Notes under the pieces: generated by a model
What the model was told of the DNA's origin: nothing
Seen by the model: the letters and a program-made list of their open reading frames with translations, nothing else
Databases searched by the model: none
Shown here: piece after piece, positions 53,276-62,667 of the stretch
How the letters are laid out: each line of letters starts with the position of its first letter
Position numbering within the stretch: position 1 is the first letter of the stretch
Assembly (NCBI GenBank): GCA_007859835.1
Contig: SJPJ01000001.1
Coordinates: 3,807,437-3,871,436, forward strand
Origin: Novipirellula herctigrandis
GTDB taxonomy: Bacteria > Planctomycetota > Planctomycetia > Pirellulales > Pirellulaceae
Length of the DNA stretch: 64,000 nucleotides
Direction of reading: 5' to 3'
Position numbers and translations under genes: made by a program

Positions 53276-53518
53276 ATGCTTAAAACGACTCGTAAAACGA
53301 TGCAACGAATCGTACAACTGACCGTGTTGGCCGCGGCAATCACCACCAGCGTCGGTTGTTTTGTCCCAATCTACTCGGCTCGTCCGGAACGACGTGTGCA
53401 ACAATTGCTCTACACGTCCGAGGATTTGCGATCGATGGTCGCTGAATGGGAACGCTTCTGGTTCCTCGATTCGCCTAGCCACATGACCCCTATCCGTACT
53501 CACGGTGGAATCATGTAA
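53276..53518 (+). CDS. Small lipoprotein, lineage-specific
   Basis: From ATG 53276, preceded by GGAGGA with 7 bases between, 80 residues: leader MLKTTRKTMQRIVQLTVLAA followed by the lipobox SVGC. The mature part (FVPIYSARPERRVQQLLYTS, then LRSMVAEWERFWFLDSPSHM) is one amphipathic helix with aromatic residues and a short tail. Short lipoproteins with this RxxQLLxxSExLR pattern are familiar from planctomycetes; function is unknown. An AGCACC/GGTGCT hairpin follows the stop. Confidence 0.7.
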   Translation: MLKTTRKTMQRIVQLTVLAAAITTSVGCFVPIYSARPERRVQQLLYTSEDLRSMVAEWERFWFLDSPSHMTPIRTHGGIM

Positions 53519-53549
53519 GCACCTTTGTGGTGCTGTTGCCTGCGTGACT

Positions 53550-53692
53550 GTCATAACCGGCACAATGCGTCCGGTTGCGTGGGGGACCCTGCGCTCAAAG
53601 GATTACCCCTTATGAATTTGGTAAGGGTGCATAAAAGAGCAACCTAGGTTTGAGGGTATCTTCCCCAAACTCCTAGCCGTTGCAGCTTTGCC
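53550..53692 (+). promoter_or_regulatory. Structured leader upstream of the Wzz-like gene
   Basis: Three successive hairpins can form in plus-strand RNA: AACCGG/CCGGTT (53555-53576), ACCCCTTA/TAAGGGT (53605-53628) and CTAGG-TTTG-GGG/CCC-CAAA-CCTAG (53644-53676). The last ends 16 bases before the ATG, and no Shine-Dalgarno sequence lies between. It may be a regulatory leader RNA or, for the first hairpin, the end of the previous transcript. I cannot match it to a known riboswitch class. Confidence 0.4.
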
Positions 53693-55174
53693 ATGTCTAC
53701 CGCTCCGATTCCGTGGAAACACGTTCGCAATGTCCTTGTCGTCTTTGCCCCCCTTTGGGTTGGTGCAACGATCGTGTTTGCATTCTTTGGCGTTTCCTAT
53801 AGCCTTTTGAGACGTGACGTTTACTCGGCCCGCCAACCGCTTGTGGTGCGGAACGAAGCGACCAGCAGCGTCGACCGGATGGGACGTTTCAGCAGCCAAA
53901 CTGAACTCAAGGCTGCTCAGGAAACCATTCTCGAGATGACACAAAATCCCGAAGTCGTCGCGGGTGCGCTTCGCCAAATCGGTCCTCGTTCTGGAAAACC
54001 AGACTCCAATTGGCCTAGCACCGAAGTCATCGACTCGGTCGCAAATGGCAAAGTCAACTTGTTGGCACCGCACGGATCCGAGTTTGGCAATACCGAAGTG
54101 GTCTATCTACAAGTCAAAGCATCGGATCAACAGCGAGCGTTGGTTTTTTGTGAAGCGATGTTTGATAACCTGACCGAACACTTACGGAACATTCGCCAAG
54201 TTCGTGCCGACAGCGTCATTCGCGAACTGACGTATGCTCGTGACCAAGCCGAAGAGAACCTCAATGAAGCCGCTGACCGGATGCGAGTATTTGAAGTGCA
54301 ATTTTCTGCTGACCTTGGGGAACTAAGAAACCTCAACGACGCGATCGCGGGTGATGGAACCAACCGACGAACGCTCGAACAGACGGCCAATGAGTTGCAG
54401 ATCGCCGAACTAGAACTCGAAAAACTACATTCCCTACACGAACTTCTGATCGCAGGATCGAAAAATCCTGATCATTTACTCGTTAGCGGCAGCGACCTGC
54501 TCACCCTCCAACCATCGCTGTTGCGACTCAAGGATGGTTTGATCGATGCGCAAATCACCAGCAGTCAATTGGCGGCCAACCGTACCGCCAAGCATCCATC
54601 GGTCATCAATGCTCGATCAACTGAACAACAAATTCGCAAACGCATGCAAGAAGAAGCGAGCACGGTAGTTCAAGCGATGCAGCCGGTTCTAAAACTTGAG
54701 CAGGCCCGCGTGCAGCGCTTAACCGAAAAGCAAAACCGACTCGTCCAACGACTCGAAGCACTTGCGGCTGCCCGCACGGATTATGCAAAAGTAGACGCCG
54801 AAGTGAACCACCGAACGACGCTACTTGAAGAAGCCGAACGAGCCCTGGCCGAAGCACACGCCAGCCGTACTGCTGCACTGTCGACCAACCTCGTGGCTGA
54901 ACTTGGACCACCGCAAGTTTCTGAAAACCCAATCGGCCCAGGCGGCTTTTTGGTCACAATGGGATCGGCAACCGCCGGATTACTTTTTGGACTCGGGTCG
55001 GTGTTCTTGATCGCACCTGGACCAAACGAGACACGACGCGGTCGACGCTGGACCGACTTTCTACAAAAAGGAGGCCGCCGTGCAGCCGACCAAGCCGCTG
55101 CTGCGGCCGTTGCTGAAACTGTCCCACAAGGTCACACCCAAGCCCCCAGGGCCGATCGCCGCCAGAACCGTTGA
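53693..55174 (+). CDS. Wzz/GumC-like polysaccharide chain-length protein
   Basis: A 493-residue inner-membrane protein with the two-helix layout of chain-length determinants: helix 1 near residues 11-37 (NVLVVFAPLWVGATIVFAFF), a short beta part (VYSARQPLVVRNEA), a long coiled-coil stretch (about 160-390, rich in Glu, Ala, Leu, Gln) and the second helix near residues 420-440 (GGFLVTMGSATAGLLFGLGS), preceded by Pro-rich VSENPIGPGG as in Wzz proteins. The cytoplasmic tail is basic and has no tyrosine-kinase domain. It probably controls export or length of a surface polysaccharide, though no polymerase or transferase genes lie next to it. Confidence 0.75.
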   Translation: MSTAPIPWKHVRNVLVVFAPLWVGATIVFAFFGVSYSLLRRDVYSARQPLVVRNEATSSVDRMGRFSSQTELKAAQETILEMTQNPEVVAGALRQIGPRSGKPDSNWPSTEVIDSVANGKVNLLAPHGSEFGNTEVVYLQVKASDQQRALVFCEAMFDNLTEHLRNIRQVRADSVIRELTYARDQAEENLNEAADRMRVFEVQFSADLGELRNLNDAIAGDGTNRRTLEQTANELQIAELELEKLHSLHELLIAGSKNPDHLLVSGSDLLTLQPSLLRLKDGLIDAQITSSQLAANRTAKHPSVINARSTEQQIRKRMQEEASTVVQAMQPVLKLEQARVQRLTEKQNRLVQRLEALAAARTDYAKVDAEVNHRTTLLEEAERALAEAHASRTAALSTNLVAELGPPQVSENPIGPGGFLVTMGSATAGLLFGLGSVFLIAPGPNETRRGRRWTDFLQKGGRRAADQAAAAAVAETVPQGHTQAPRADRRQNR

Positions 55175-55178
55175 ACCA

Positions 55179-56744
55179 TCAACGACGACCTAGTACCGTC
55201 TTGAACAACCCGATCACTTGGCTTGAAAGCTGGGCAAGACGCTCCTGGTCAAGTTGCTTGTAGAACGCCTTTAAAATCGCTGCCGCCATTGCGGCATCAA
55301 GGTGAGCAATAATCTGCGGCACAACTTCATCGATCACGCTTGTACCATCCGGATGTTCATCGCCGGTGTAAACACACGCGTAGCCGTCAATGGAAGGCCC
55401 GAGCAATTCCTTGACGTAGGCAACTGACGCGGCAATCGATTCTTCTTTCAATTGATGTGGATTTTGCCAATCGTATGGCGGCTCCCATTCGCGAACCGGT
55501 CGAAGCAAATCGATGTGAGTCAAAACCGCGATGACCGCTGGCGGACGCAGTTTCGCATTGGCCTTCGAGTGCTCCGCCAATGCTTGAACCATCGCGACAT
55601 CGGCTTGCCTTGCCGGTGAGTGTGCGTCCAGCACCAACAACACAATATCCGCAGCCTCGATCGCCTTTTGAATTTCCTTTTGTTGGCTACGCGAAACATC
55701 TGCTTCATCGTAGCCGGGCGTATCAAGCAACGTGACCTTGTTCACTGAACCCGGAAGTGAAAACTGGTATCGCTTCACAAGACGTGTTTCGGGCAGCACG
55801 CTCGTCGCCGCAACTTGATCATTCGTTAACGCATTGATCAAACTTGATTTTCCCGCTTTGACTTGCCCCATGACGGCGATCGTCGTTTCAGTATCCTCAA
55901 GCGATTCAAGCCGAGTCGTATCGCCACCTACTTCATGAACTGCAGCAGCCATTTTCCCAAACTTCATGCGATACGCTTTCGACCCACCACGCAATCGCCC
56001 GCTATACATTTCGATCAGGTAATACCCCACTTGTCGAAGGTATCTGTGATAGAAACTTCGAACCAATTCGTTTTGCAACTCCCCCACGACTTGCCCTGAT
56101 TTTCGCCACAATGGATATGCCAATAATTTCGACGGATTCGCAACCGCGGAAGCAAAGTAGACAATCTTTTGAACCGTATCGATCTTACCGACAACGCTTG
56201 GAACCTTCCCAAAATGGCCAATCGTTGCCAAGTCGCTACCGGGCACACTTTCGAGGACCCAGGCTTCCAAATCTTCGACCGCCAAATGCACGACAGCCAA
56301 TATTTCAACCAACGTCAGTGGATGCAACGCGTTGAGAGTCCCATCAGAGTAGTAATGCTTGGCCAATCGATCGGCTAGAACTTGGGCATCGCCAATGAAA
56401 CGATTGAAATCGGCAACCGTTTTTGAATCAACATCGTTCACTTCAGTACTGTACTGCTCGACCACGGCGATCGCTGCCGCATCGGTCGGCGTCCAAAAAT
56501 CCGGAGCCTTTAGCGGTTTGCCCTCGTTGACTTGGCTCAGTTTGGGGGACGGCCAAAGTCGCCCCACACCCCACGCCAACAACCATAGAAATGGCAATGT
56601 CCAAACGACCCAGCCCAACCAACCGGTTTGATACATCGCGACAAAACCAATCGCGAGGTAACACAATAGGGGTAACACCCAAAGCAGAAACAACACCACC
56701 ATTCGCGGACGCAGGGCACGAAACAAACTCATTGGGCTTTCCAT
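55179..56744 (-). CDS. Membrane-anchored dynamin/Era-like GTPase
   Basis: A 521-residue protein. Two membrane helices at the start (VVLFLLWVLPLLCYLAIGFV; GWVVWTLPFLWLLAWGVG) form a hairpin. A helical region follows, and the GTPase domain begins at about residue 288: GQVKAGKSSLINAL (P-loop 293-301), TRLVKRYQF as switch region, LLDTPGYDEAD (G3) and THIDLL as the G4 site. It resembles the GTPases of the YcjX/YcjF/DUF697 group and small dynamin-like proteins; no lipid-binding paddle is evident. Its start overlaps the end of the next gene, another GTPase, by 16 bases, so the two probably work as a pair. Partner and process unknown. Confidence 0.75.
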   Translation of the reverse strand: MESPMSLFRALRPRMVVLFLLWVLPLLCYLAIGFVAMYQTGWLGWVVWTLPFLWLLAWGVGRLWPSPKLSQVNEGKPLKAPDFWTPTDAAAIAVVEQYSTEVNDVDSKTVADFNRFIGDAQVLADRLAKHYYSDGTLNALHPLTLVEILAVVHLAVEDLEAWVLESVPGSDLATIGHFGKVPSVVGKIDTVQKIVYFASAVANPSKLLAYPLWRKSGQVVGELQNELVRSFYHRYLRQVGYYLIEMYSGRLRGGSKAYRMKFGKMAAAVHEVGGDTTRLESLEDTETTIAVMGQVKAGKSSLINALTNDQVAATSVLPETRLVKRYQFSLPGSVNKVTLLDTPGYDEADVSRSQQKEIQKAIEAADIVLLVLDAHSPARQADVAMVQALAEHSKANAKLRPPAVIAVLTHIDLLRPVREWEPPYDWQNPHQLKEESIAASVAYVKELLGPSIDGYACVYTGDEHPDGTSVIDEVVPQIIAHLDAAMAAAILKAFYKQLDQERLAQLSSQVIGLFKTVLGRR

Positions 56745-57883
56745 AGTGTATGGCCTCGCTTGAGTTGCTCTGCGAAAACGTCTTGTAACTGTTCGGTAGT
56801 TGGGACGTTACCTTTTCGCAAATCAGCAAAGTACCAATCCCACGACATGCCCAATGCATAGGTGAATGCGAACGAGCTAGCCGCCCCGACCGCCAATCCG
56901 ACAACCGGGATAAATTTCAACGCCTCGCGAATTGCAAAACGAATCGCGATCCGTGTTCCCGCGGCACTTGTTAGCATAGCCCAATGCTTGGGGGTAATTT
57001 CTTGTTCGTAGAGACCTGCGATCTTCACGGCCAAGTGAGCTTGTATGGCGACCACAGCAGGAATATCAACCCACGGTACCGGAATTGCCCCTGCGGTCCC
57101 CGCCATGGCACTGGATGCCAAAATTTGCCGATACGATTTTTGCTGACGAGCCGACATCGGTTCGCCCGTGGAATCGTGAAGCGCCAAAAGGGCTTGTCGA
57201 TAGGCATGAGGCAGCTTGTCGAGAATCGCTTGCTTCAATCGACCGCCACCAAAGTTAGGTTCTGCAAACCCATCTTCGATTTGCGTCAGATCAATCGGAA
57301 TGACATTGTCAAACAGCCCGGCGAACTGCTTTGACTTTTCGTCAATCAGTAGTTGCAGCGTCTCGGGAATTTCTCCATTCTCTTCAAACGGATCCGGCCC
57401 CTCGGACAAGTCAAGCGAACCTGTGGCCTCGTGCAAACAGGTTAACGCCAACAGGACCGGTCGCTCAGGTTCTGCTTTGCGAATTTGACGTAACGGTGTG
57501 ATAATCGAATCAAGTGCATGGTCGGAAACACGAACGGTAACGATCATCAACTGGGTCGAGCCCGAGAACCGATCGATGTCATCACAGGGATCATAGGCTA
57601 CTTCGCCGATGCCGCGAGTATCAATAAACGATAGCAGCGGTTCCAACGAATCGGGAAAATCGAACCGACGCGAAGTTTTCGTTTCTGGCCGATAGCCTTC
57701 GCCCACGATCGCCTCTTCGGCTGCCGTCAGAAATCGAACGATCGAGCTTTTGCCGCTACCGGTTTTGCCAAAAAGCCAAATAGAGGGGACCGGAACGGTT
57801 TGGCGAAGCGTGTCAATTTGTTTCGCATAATCGTCCTCGTTGGCTGGTTCGCTGTGTCGGAGTTTCCACCAAGAAAATGCCAT
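56729..57883 (-). CDS. GTPase with C-terminal DUF697-like membrane region
   Basis: From the ATG at 57883 about 384 residues; an open frame to 57970 adds 29 residues without pattern. SIWLFGKTGSGKSSIVRFL near residue 35 is the P-loop and SFIDTRGIGE near residue 85 the G3 motif. The G4 NKxD site is replaced by ALTCLHE, so guanine specificity is unsure. The C-terminal half (SSAMAGTAGAIPVPWVDIPA, FIPVVGLAVGAASSFAFTYA) is the DUF697 membrane-associated helical domain. It is translated just before the second GTPase with a 16-base overlap. Confidence 0.75.
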   Translation of the reverse strand: MAFSWWKLRHSEPANEDDYAKQIDTLRQTVPVPSIWLFGKTGSGKSSIVRFLTAAEEAIVGEGYRPETKTSRRFDFPDSLEPLLSFIDTRGIGEVAYDPCDDIDRFSGSTQLMIVTVRVSDHALDSIITPLRQIRKAEPERPVLLALTCLHEATGSLDLSEGPDPFEENGEIPETLQLLIDEKSKQFAGLFDNVIPIDLTQIEDGFAEPNFGGGRLKQAILDKLPHAYRQALLALHDSTGEPMSARQQKSYRQILASSAMAGTAGAIPVPWVDIPAVVAIQAHLAVKIAGLYEQEITPKHWAMLTSAAGTRIAIRFAIREALKFIPVVGLAVGAASSFAFTYALGMSWDWYFADLRKGNVPTTEQLQDVFAEQLKRGHTLWKAQ

Positions 57884-58090
57884 CGATTCTTTCACTTGCC
57901 CCTGTCGTGTTAAGCAGATTGCTGGAAGCCTTGTGGCCAAACACGTATCGGCATCTCTCCGAGAAGCCAAGTTTTACGAGTCGCCGATCGACTCGCCGTG
58001 TGATTTCACTCAATCAAGGTGTGCATTATCGCAGAATCACCAAGAACCCACACGCGTGCCACGGGAAAAACGTGCCGCGGGAAAAAGGGG

Positions 58091-58135
58091 CCAACGAAAA
58101 ACGGGCCAACGAAAAACGGGCCAACGAAAAACGGG
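58091..58135. repeat. Three exact 15-bp tandem repeats
   Basis: The unit CCAACGAAAAACGGG occurs three times without change (58091, 58106, 58121), and the last copy runs into the left arm of the terminator that follows. A degenerate fourth unit lies upstream (GGGAAAAAGGGG). It is noncoding. Confidence 0.9.
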
Positions 58136-58158
58136 AGCCTCTTTCGGAGGCTCCCGTT
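58127..58158 (-). terminator. Intrinsic terminator of the DUF1559 gene
   Basis: A perfect 12-bp stem (AACGGGAGCCTC at 58130-58141 with GAGGCTCCCGTT at 58147-58158) around a five-base loop, followed on the minus strand by TTTTTCG. It lies 31 bases after the stop codon of the DUF1559 gene. Confidence 0.85.
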
Positions 58159-58189
58159 CACGAATTTCTTTTATGCGACAGAAAAACGG

Positions 58190-59359
58190 CTAGAAATCGT
58201 AGCTGACCGTTTCTTGAGCATCCTTGGTCCCCATTGCCCCCCAAACACCAAACGGGCTGGCGGCTCCTGGCTGCTGGTTATCACGACCAAACGGGATGAC
58301 AGACTGATCACCAGCGTCAACCGATTCGGTAATGAACTTCACCGCACCGTCGGCCATCAAAACGTGTACCCCGCCTTGGTGACGACTCGACGCACTAAAA
58401 ATACCACGGCTGTTGTGTTCCACAATTACGTTGTACCCATTGGGCGGGCGAATCGTCGTGAAGGTGGTCCATTGAGGACCGCCCATCGCCCAACGTCGAC
58501 CACGACCATGGTTGTAGTCCGAATCGAGACTGGCGGTTTGCGTCCAAAACTGCGGTCGCAGTGGATCAATGTTCGTGGGTGTGTCCCAGTAATTCGCAGG
58601 GCGAGATTCCGCACTGCCATCGTAAAGAGGCGACGTTGTAATTTCTCGTTTCTGCTGGTCAATATTAACTTCGCCGATTGCAATCGTGTTGGACAATCCA
58701 TCAGCGATATCGCGGAAACGGGTGAAGTGACGAGCACGGAATACGCCTCGAGCCCAACGGCTGCCTGCAGTGTCACCCCAATTACCATCGGTACTCGGGT
58801 CGCCATTTTGCCAAACACCACCATGATGTTGTTCGTAGAATGCATCGCCCACGCACGCAACGTAGTTCGTCATCCCCGTTCTGGTCGGAACCTTGGTCGC
58901 CGGGTCGCTCGGGCAACGGTAAGTTGGAACTTGCGTGATCCAAGGTTGGTAGTCATCTCGCCAAGGCTGAGGTCCCATCGCAGGATATGGTGGGGTTCGA
59001 GGATTACCACCTCGGTCAACACCCAACGGATTCGAAATCTTTTCCCACAGAGCTTGTTGCTCAATGAACGGCAACATTCCGACGAGATAACTCAAACTGA
59101 GCCGGTTGTCCCAATCATCGCCACGCCCGACGTCATACGTCCCCCCCATTTGCATCATTAACTTGCCATAAGTCGCATGATAGTTATGAAGGCCAAGACC
59201 GAGCTGTTTTACATTATTACTGCATTGCATCCGACGCGCTGCTTCACGTGCCGCTTGAACCGCTGGCAACAATAGGCCAACCAAAACGCCGATGATTGCA
59301 ATCACCACCAGCAACTCGACAAGCGTGAAACCACGCGGTCGAACTGAAGAAGTTCTCAT
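58190..59359 (-). CDS. DUF1559 protein with prepilin-type N-terminus
   Basis: A 389-residue protein beginning with a type IV prepilin leader (RGFTLVELLVVIAIIGVLVG, cleaved after Gly), LLPAVQAAREAARRMQCSNN as the start of the pseudopilin helix, and a long beta-rich DUF1559 region (NNVKQLGLGLHNYHATYG, then GGVHVLMADGAVKFITESVD at the end). This family is hugely expanded in planctomycetes and probably forms surface filaments or sheets. A strong terminator follows its stop. It is downstream of the TPR/FG-GAP lipoprotein on the same strand. Confidence 0.92.
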   Translation of the reverse strand: MRTSSVRPRGFTLVELLVVIAIIGVLVGLLLPAVQAAREAARRMQCSNNVKQLGLGLHNYHATYGKLMMQMGGTYDVGRGDDWDNRLSLSYLVGMLPFIEQQALWEKISNPLGVDRGGNPRTPPYPAMGPQPWRDDYQPWITQVPTYRCPSDPATKVPTRTGMTNYVACVGDAFYEQHHGGVWQNGDPSTDGNWGDTAGSRWARGVFRARHFTRFRDIADGLSNTIAIGEVNIDQQKREITTSPLYDGSAESRPANYWDTPTNIDPLRPQFWTQTASLDSDYNHGRGRRWAMGGPQWTTFTTIRPPNGYNVIVEHNSRGIFSASSRHQGGVHVLMADGAVKFITESVDAGDQSVIPFGRDNQQPGAASPFGVWGAMGTKDAQETVSYDF

Positions 59360-59471
59360 GTTGAATACTCGCTAAAGAGAAGGAAAAAGGAGAATGGACA
59401 AATTGTCGCATGCCTCAAACTGTAGGGGACCGAAGTGCGCGATTCAACAACGATTTCAAAAAAAACGCAGG

Positions 59472-62400
59472 CTAGCGAGTCAATTGAAATATATTGTCTG
59501 CCTTTCTCCTAGTGCCTTGCTCTACAGCCAGATAAGAACCATTTACGTCTACCTCGGAAAAACGAGAGATCGTGCCGCTAGGCCAATGAATTTCCAGCGA
59601 TACCAGAGAGGCGTTCGCCCCCAACCCGATCGTGAGAGAATTTTCGTTTTTAGATAGATAACCATTACCGCCGATTTGGTAGGTCGCAATAGACGAGAAT
59701 GCTTGTTGTTGCCCCCTTTTTCCTTTCGAAACGTTAGCAATCACCTTCGCCCCAACTGCATCACGCTCACTAATCGTCCCAGCAAGCGTGATTCGGATCC
59801 AGTTTCCAGTCGTTGATTGATTTTCAAGCAATGCCGTGGGTGCATCGAGGTGTCCTGCAACCAAATCCGTTTTGCCATCGCAATTCCAATCAAGCGTAGC
59901 AAGGGCACGCCCAAGTGTCCGCTTGGACCAATAGTCGTCTCCAAGTTGATCAGGCAAAACAAGTTCGAAAGGGCCTCGACCACCACGAAAACAGTGGGGC
60001 GCCATTCGGTAGCCAGCCCCATCCGCGGTATGGTTGTAGAGGTGTCCATTGAGGATCACAAGATCAAGCCATCCATCGCAGTCGAGATCGACTGCTTGTG
60101 TCCCCCATCCGAGAACGCGACGGGTTTCTTGGTCGAGCCCGGATGCGACCGCACGGTTTGCAAATACGCCGGAATCGCCCTGCAAAAACAAATCCGATGA
60201 CTCGTCGGTGTAGTTGGTGACATGCAGATCGAGTCGTCCATTGCGATCAAAATCACCTGCTGTGACCCCCATACAGCTCTGCGCCATTCCTTGGACACCA
60301 TAGGCACAGCCGTACAACTCGGCACGCTCGGCCAGTTGGAATGGGGCTGATGCGACGTGCTCCGCGGGCAATTTGGGCGTTTCCCCCAAGGCACGATGCA
60401 CTGCTCTCTGATTCGCCGGAAGAGGTGGTTGAGATCGCTCGCTAAGCCAATAGTGGTTTAGGTTGGTGTCGTTGGTGATAAAAACGTCGTTGCCTGCACG
60501 TTCGTCGAAATTGGAAATCATCGCTGCGAACCCATAGCCGTTGGTGTGCGGCTTGTTTTTGAGCTCCAATCGCTTCCACGTTCCATCTTCGGTCAATTGC
60601 AGAAACCGATCTTCTGCGGCACGATACTGCTGAGGATTGCACTGGGGCCGCTCGGTAGTGCCACTGCAAAGTGTCTCGACCATACGAAGGTCGTTGATGT
60701 AATTCACTTCGACTAAATCTGGCAAATGATCGCCGTTTAGATCCCCACACGCGATCGATGTGGTCCACTGTGCATTTTCTGGGAGCGAATTTTCAAGCCG
60801 ATCGCTGCTTCGGTCATCCTCGGAAAGCTCGGCTGGTTCAATGATCAAATCACTCCGAGTAAAAGTGCCGTCGCCATTATTGAAAAAGATGGCGTTTGTC
60901 CCAAAGTTAGCAACCAGGATTTCCGGAAAACCATCTTGGTTCAAATCAGCCGTTGTCATCCCCTGGCCGTAACCACGATCATCACAACTTGCGAGTGCGG
61001 CAACGTCGACCCAAGTCTTGCCCTCCAGGTTTCGAAACAACGCGTTTGGCTGGGAAGCGACTGACGTTTTTCCATCGGCCCCTGGTGGCACGCCACCGGA
61101 TTGGGCAAACGCAAGATCCGGCCAACCATCGAGGTCAAAATCCACCGCTGCGATTCCGCCACCGTTGGTTTCGTGCATCGCCAACGATTCGATGTCATTG
61201 GTCGGGCCAGGACGATATTGAAAGTTCAATCCAGTTGATTTTGCGACATCATGCAGCGCGATCGCAGTGTTTGAGGCGGCGTCGGAATCGACGAATGGCT
61301 GCAACGTGATCGCCTTGGACGAACCAGCAAGCAGCGCATCGGGAAGTGGCCAATCGGAACGCGATAGGCCGCATAGAGCGGTCGCTTCAAGATCGCTTGT
61401 AGGGCGTGATTCACAGAGTGATTCCGGAGCATTTGACGCATCTTTCGCTGCGATTCGTTCCCAAGCGAGTGCTTCGCAGTCACGGTTGAGTTGTCGGAGC
61501 GTCGACGCAATCCCCTGATAAATCTCGGCCGACCGATTCAATTCGGTCATCAAAAAAGCCAAATGATCTAGGGTCCGGTAGCGTTTGAAGGCACCTTCGG
61601 CGACTGCTTCTTGCCCGTTCAATTCGAGAGAACGGGCTAGTCCGAGATATGCATAACGATCGGTTTGGTCGCGATAGACCGTTTCTAGAAAACAACGAAT
61701 GGCGACGGAGTGTTCGCCGCGATCTTGATAAAAATGGGCTAATGCGTACCAGTAATCAGGAGAGTCTTCGATACCATTCGGAAGGAGACTAAGCAGATCC
61801 AGTAACGGCTGCTGCCCGTGCAATTGGGAAAACACGCGCATCGCAAATGCCACCGTCGCGACGGAATCGGGCATCTCGACGACCAGCTGCTCCATCGTAA
61901 CTTCCGATTCTCGATGGTTCCCCCAAGTCCACGCTCGCTTGGCAAGCGAAAGTGCGTTTAGTGGTATTTCCACCATTTCATCGGGGTGATCAACCAGGGT
62001 AGGATGCAAATGAGGCTCGCTAAGCATGCCCAACGCATCGAGTTCATCTTCGGTTGCGACTCCTAGCCGAACCAAAGATCGCAGGTGCGGTGCGGCTTCA
62101 TATCGACGGCCCAAATGGTCCAAGATATGTGCCAAACGACGATGGGCAATCGCGATATCTTGGTTGGCATGGACGATCTGACGCAGTCGGTCAAGCGCCT
62201 CGTCGTAACGTTCTAATTGGATAAACCAATCAGCGGATTGCCCAAGTACGGCGAACTTGACTTGTGGTGAATCGAATGGAATTTGAGCAAGCGTTTCAAT
62301 CGCCGAATCAAGCTGGCCTAGCTCGGCTTGGCATCGAGCAAGCAAGAAAATCGCTTGAAAGTGATCGGAGTGAGCGACTAGCAAAGGGCGAAGCACTTGC

Positions 62401-62663
62401 TGGGCCGCCTCATACTCGCGACGCCGAAAGAATTCGCTCGCGAGACTAATTTGCTCTGAAATTTGCTCTGTAATTTGCGGGGCAACTTGCGAATCGGTTC
62501 GTTGTGAACCTGCCGCAGACGCTGAAGCCGGCAAATCCGCCACGGCAGGGGAAGCCTGTTCTTCGTCGGAAGGTCGATTTGCGATAGGAGCACTCGAATT
62601 CCGACAACCCAATAGGTTGAACCAGAGAATTGCAGCTACAATCGCGTGCCCCGATCTCATCAT
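59472..62663 (-). CDS. Large TPR and FG-GAP/ASPIC-UnbV lipoprotein
   Basis: A 1063-residue protein with a lipoprotein leader (MMRSGHAIVAAILWFNLLGC). Residues about 70-440 are TPR-like helical repeats (AQQVLRPLLVAHSDHFQAIF, ALDRLRQIVHANQDIAIAHR). From about 495 there are at least six FG-GAP/VCBS blades, each with a calcium-type loop (DFDLDGWPDLAF, DLNQDGFPEILVANFG, DFDRNGRLDLHVTNY, DLDCDGWLDLVILNG, DWNCDGKTDLV). An ASPIC/UnbV domain closes it (SLEIHWPSGTISRF). It is typical of planctomycete surface or secreted proteins, with protein-protein or glycan contacts expected; no enzyme activity is evident. It starts 4 bases after the stop of the small lipoprotein upstream. Confidence 0.9.
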   Translation of the reverse strand: MMRSGHAIVAAILWFNLLGCRNSSAPIANRPSDEEQASPAVADLPASASAAGSQRTDSQVAPQITEQISEQISLASEFFRRREYEAAQQVLRPLLVAHSDHFQAIFLLARCQAELGQLDSAIETLAQIPFDSPQVKFAVLGQSADWFIQLERYDEALDRLRQIVHANQDIAIAHRRLAHILDHLGRRYEAAPHLRSLVRLGVATEDELDALGMLSEPHLHPTLVDHPDEMVEIPLNALSLAKRAWTWGNHRESEVTMEQLVVEMPDSVATVAFAMRVFSQLHGQQPLLDLLSLLPNGIEDSPDYWYALAHFYQDRGEHSVAIRCFLETVYRDQTDRYAYLGLARSLELNGQEAVAEGAFKRYRTLDHLAFLMTELNRSAEIYQGIASTLRQLNRDCEALAWERIAAKDASNAPESLCESRPTSDLEATALCGLSRSDWPLPDALLAGSSKAITLQPFVDSDAASNTAIALHDVAKSTGLNFQYRPGPTNDIESLAMHETNGGGIAAVDFDLDGWPDLAFAQSGGVPPGADGKTSVASQPNALFRNLEGKTWVDVAALASCDDRGYGQGMTTADLNQDGFPEILVANFGTNAIFFNNGDGTFTRSDLIIEPAELSEDDRSSDRLENSLPENAQWTTSIACGDLNGDHLPDLVEVNYINDLRMVETLCSGTTERPQCNPQQYRAAEDRFLQLTEDGTWKRLELKNKPHTNGYGFAAMISNFDERAGNDVFITNDTNLNHYWLSERSQPPLPANQRAVHRALGETPKLPAEHVASAPFQLAERAELYGCAYGVQGMAQSCMGVTAGDFDRNGRLDLHVTNYTDESSDLFLQGDSGVFANRAVASGLDQETRRVLGWGTQAVDLDCDGWLDLVILNGHLYNHTADGAGYRMAPHCFRGGRGPFELVLPDQLGDDYWSKRTLGRALATLDWNCDGKTDLVAGHLDAPTALLENQSTTGNWIRITLAGTISERDAVGAKVIANVSKGKRGQQQAFSSIATYQIGGNGYLSKNENSLTIGLGANASLVSLEIHWPSGTISRFSEVDVNGSYLAVEQGTRRKADNIFQLTR

Positions 62664-62667
62664 GCGA

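Noticed and set aside
58019-59161. A 380-codon open frame on the plus strand
   Set aside because: Antisense to the DUF1559 gene and starting in the terminator repeats; no protein-like pattern.
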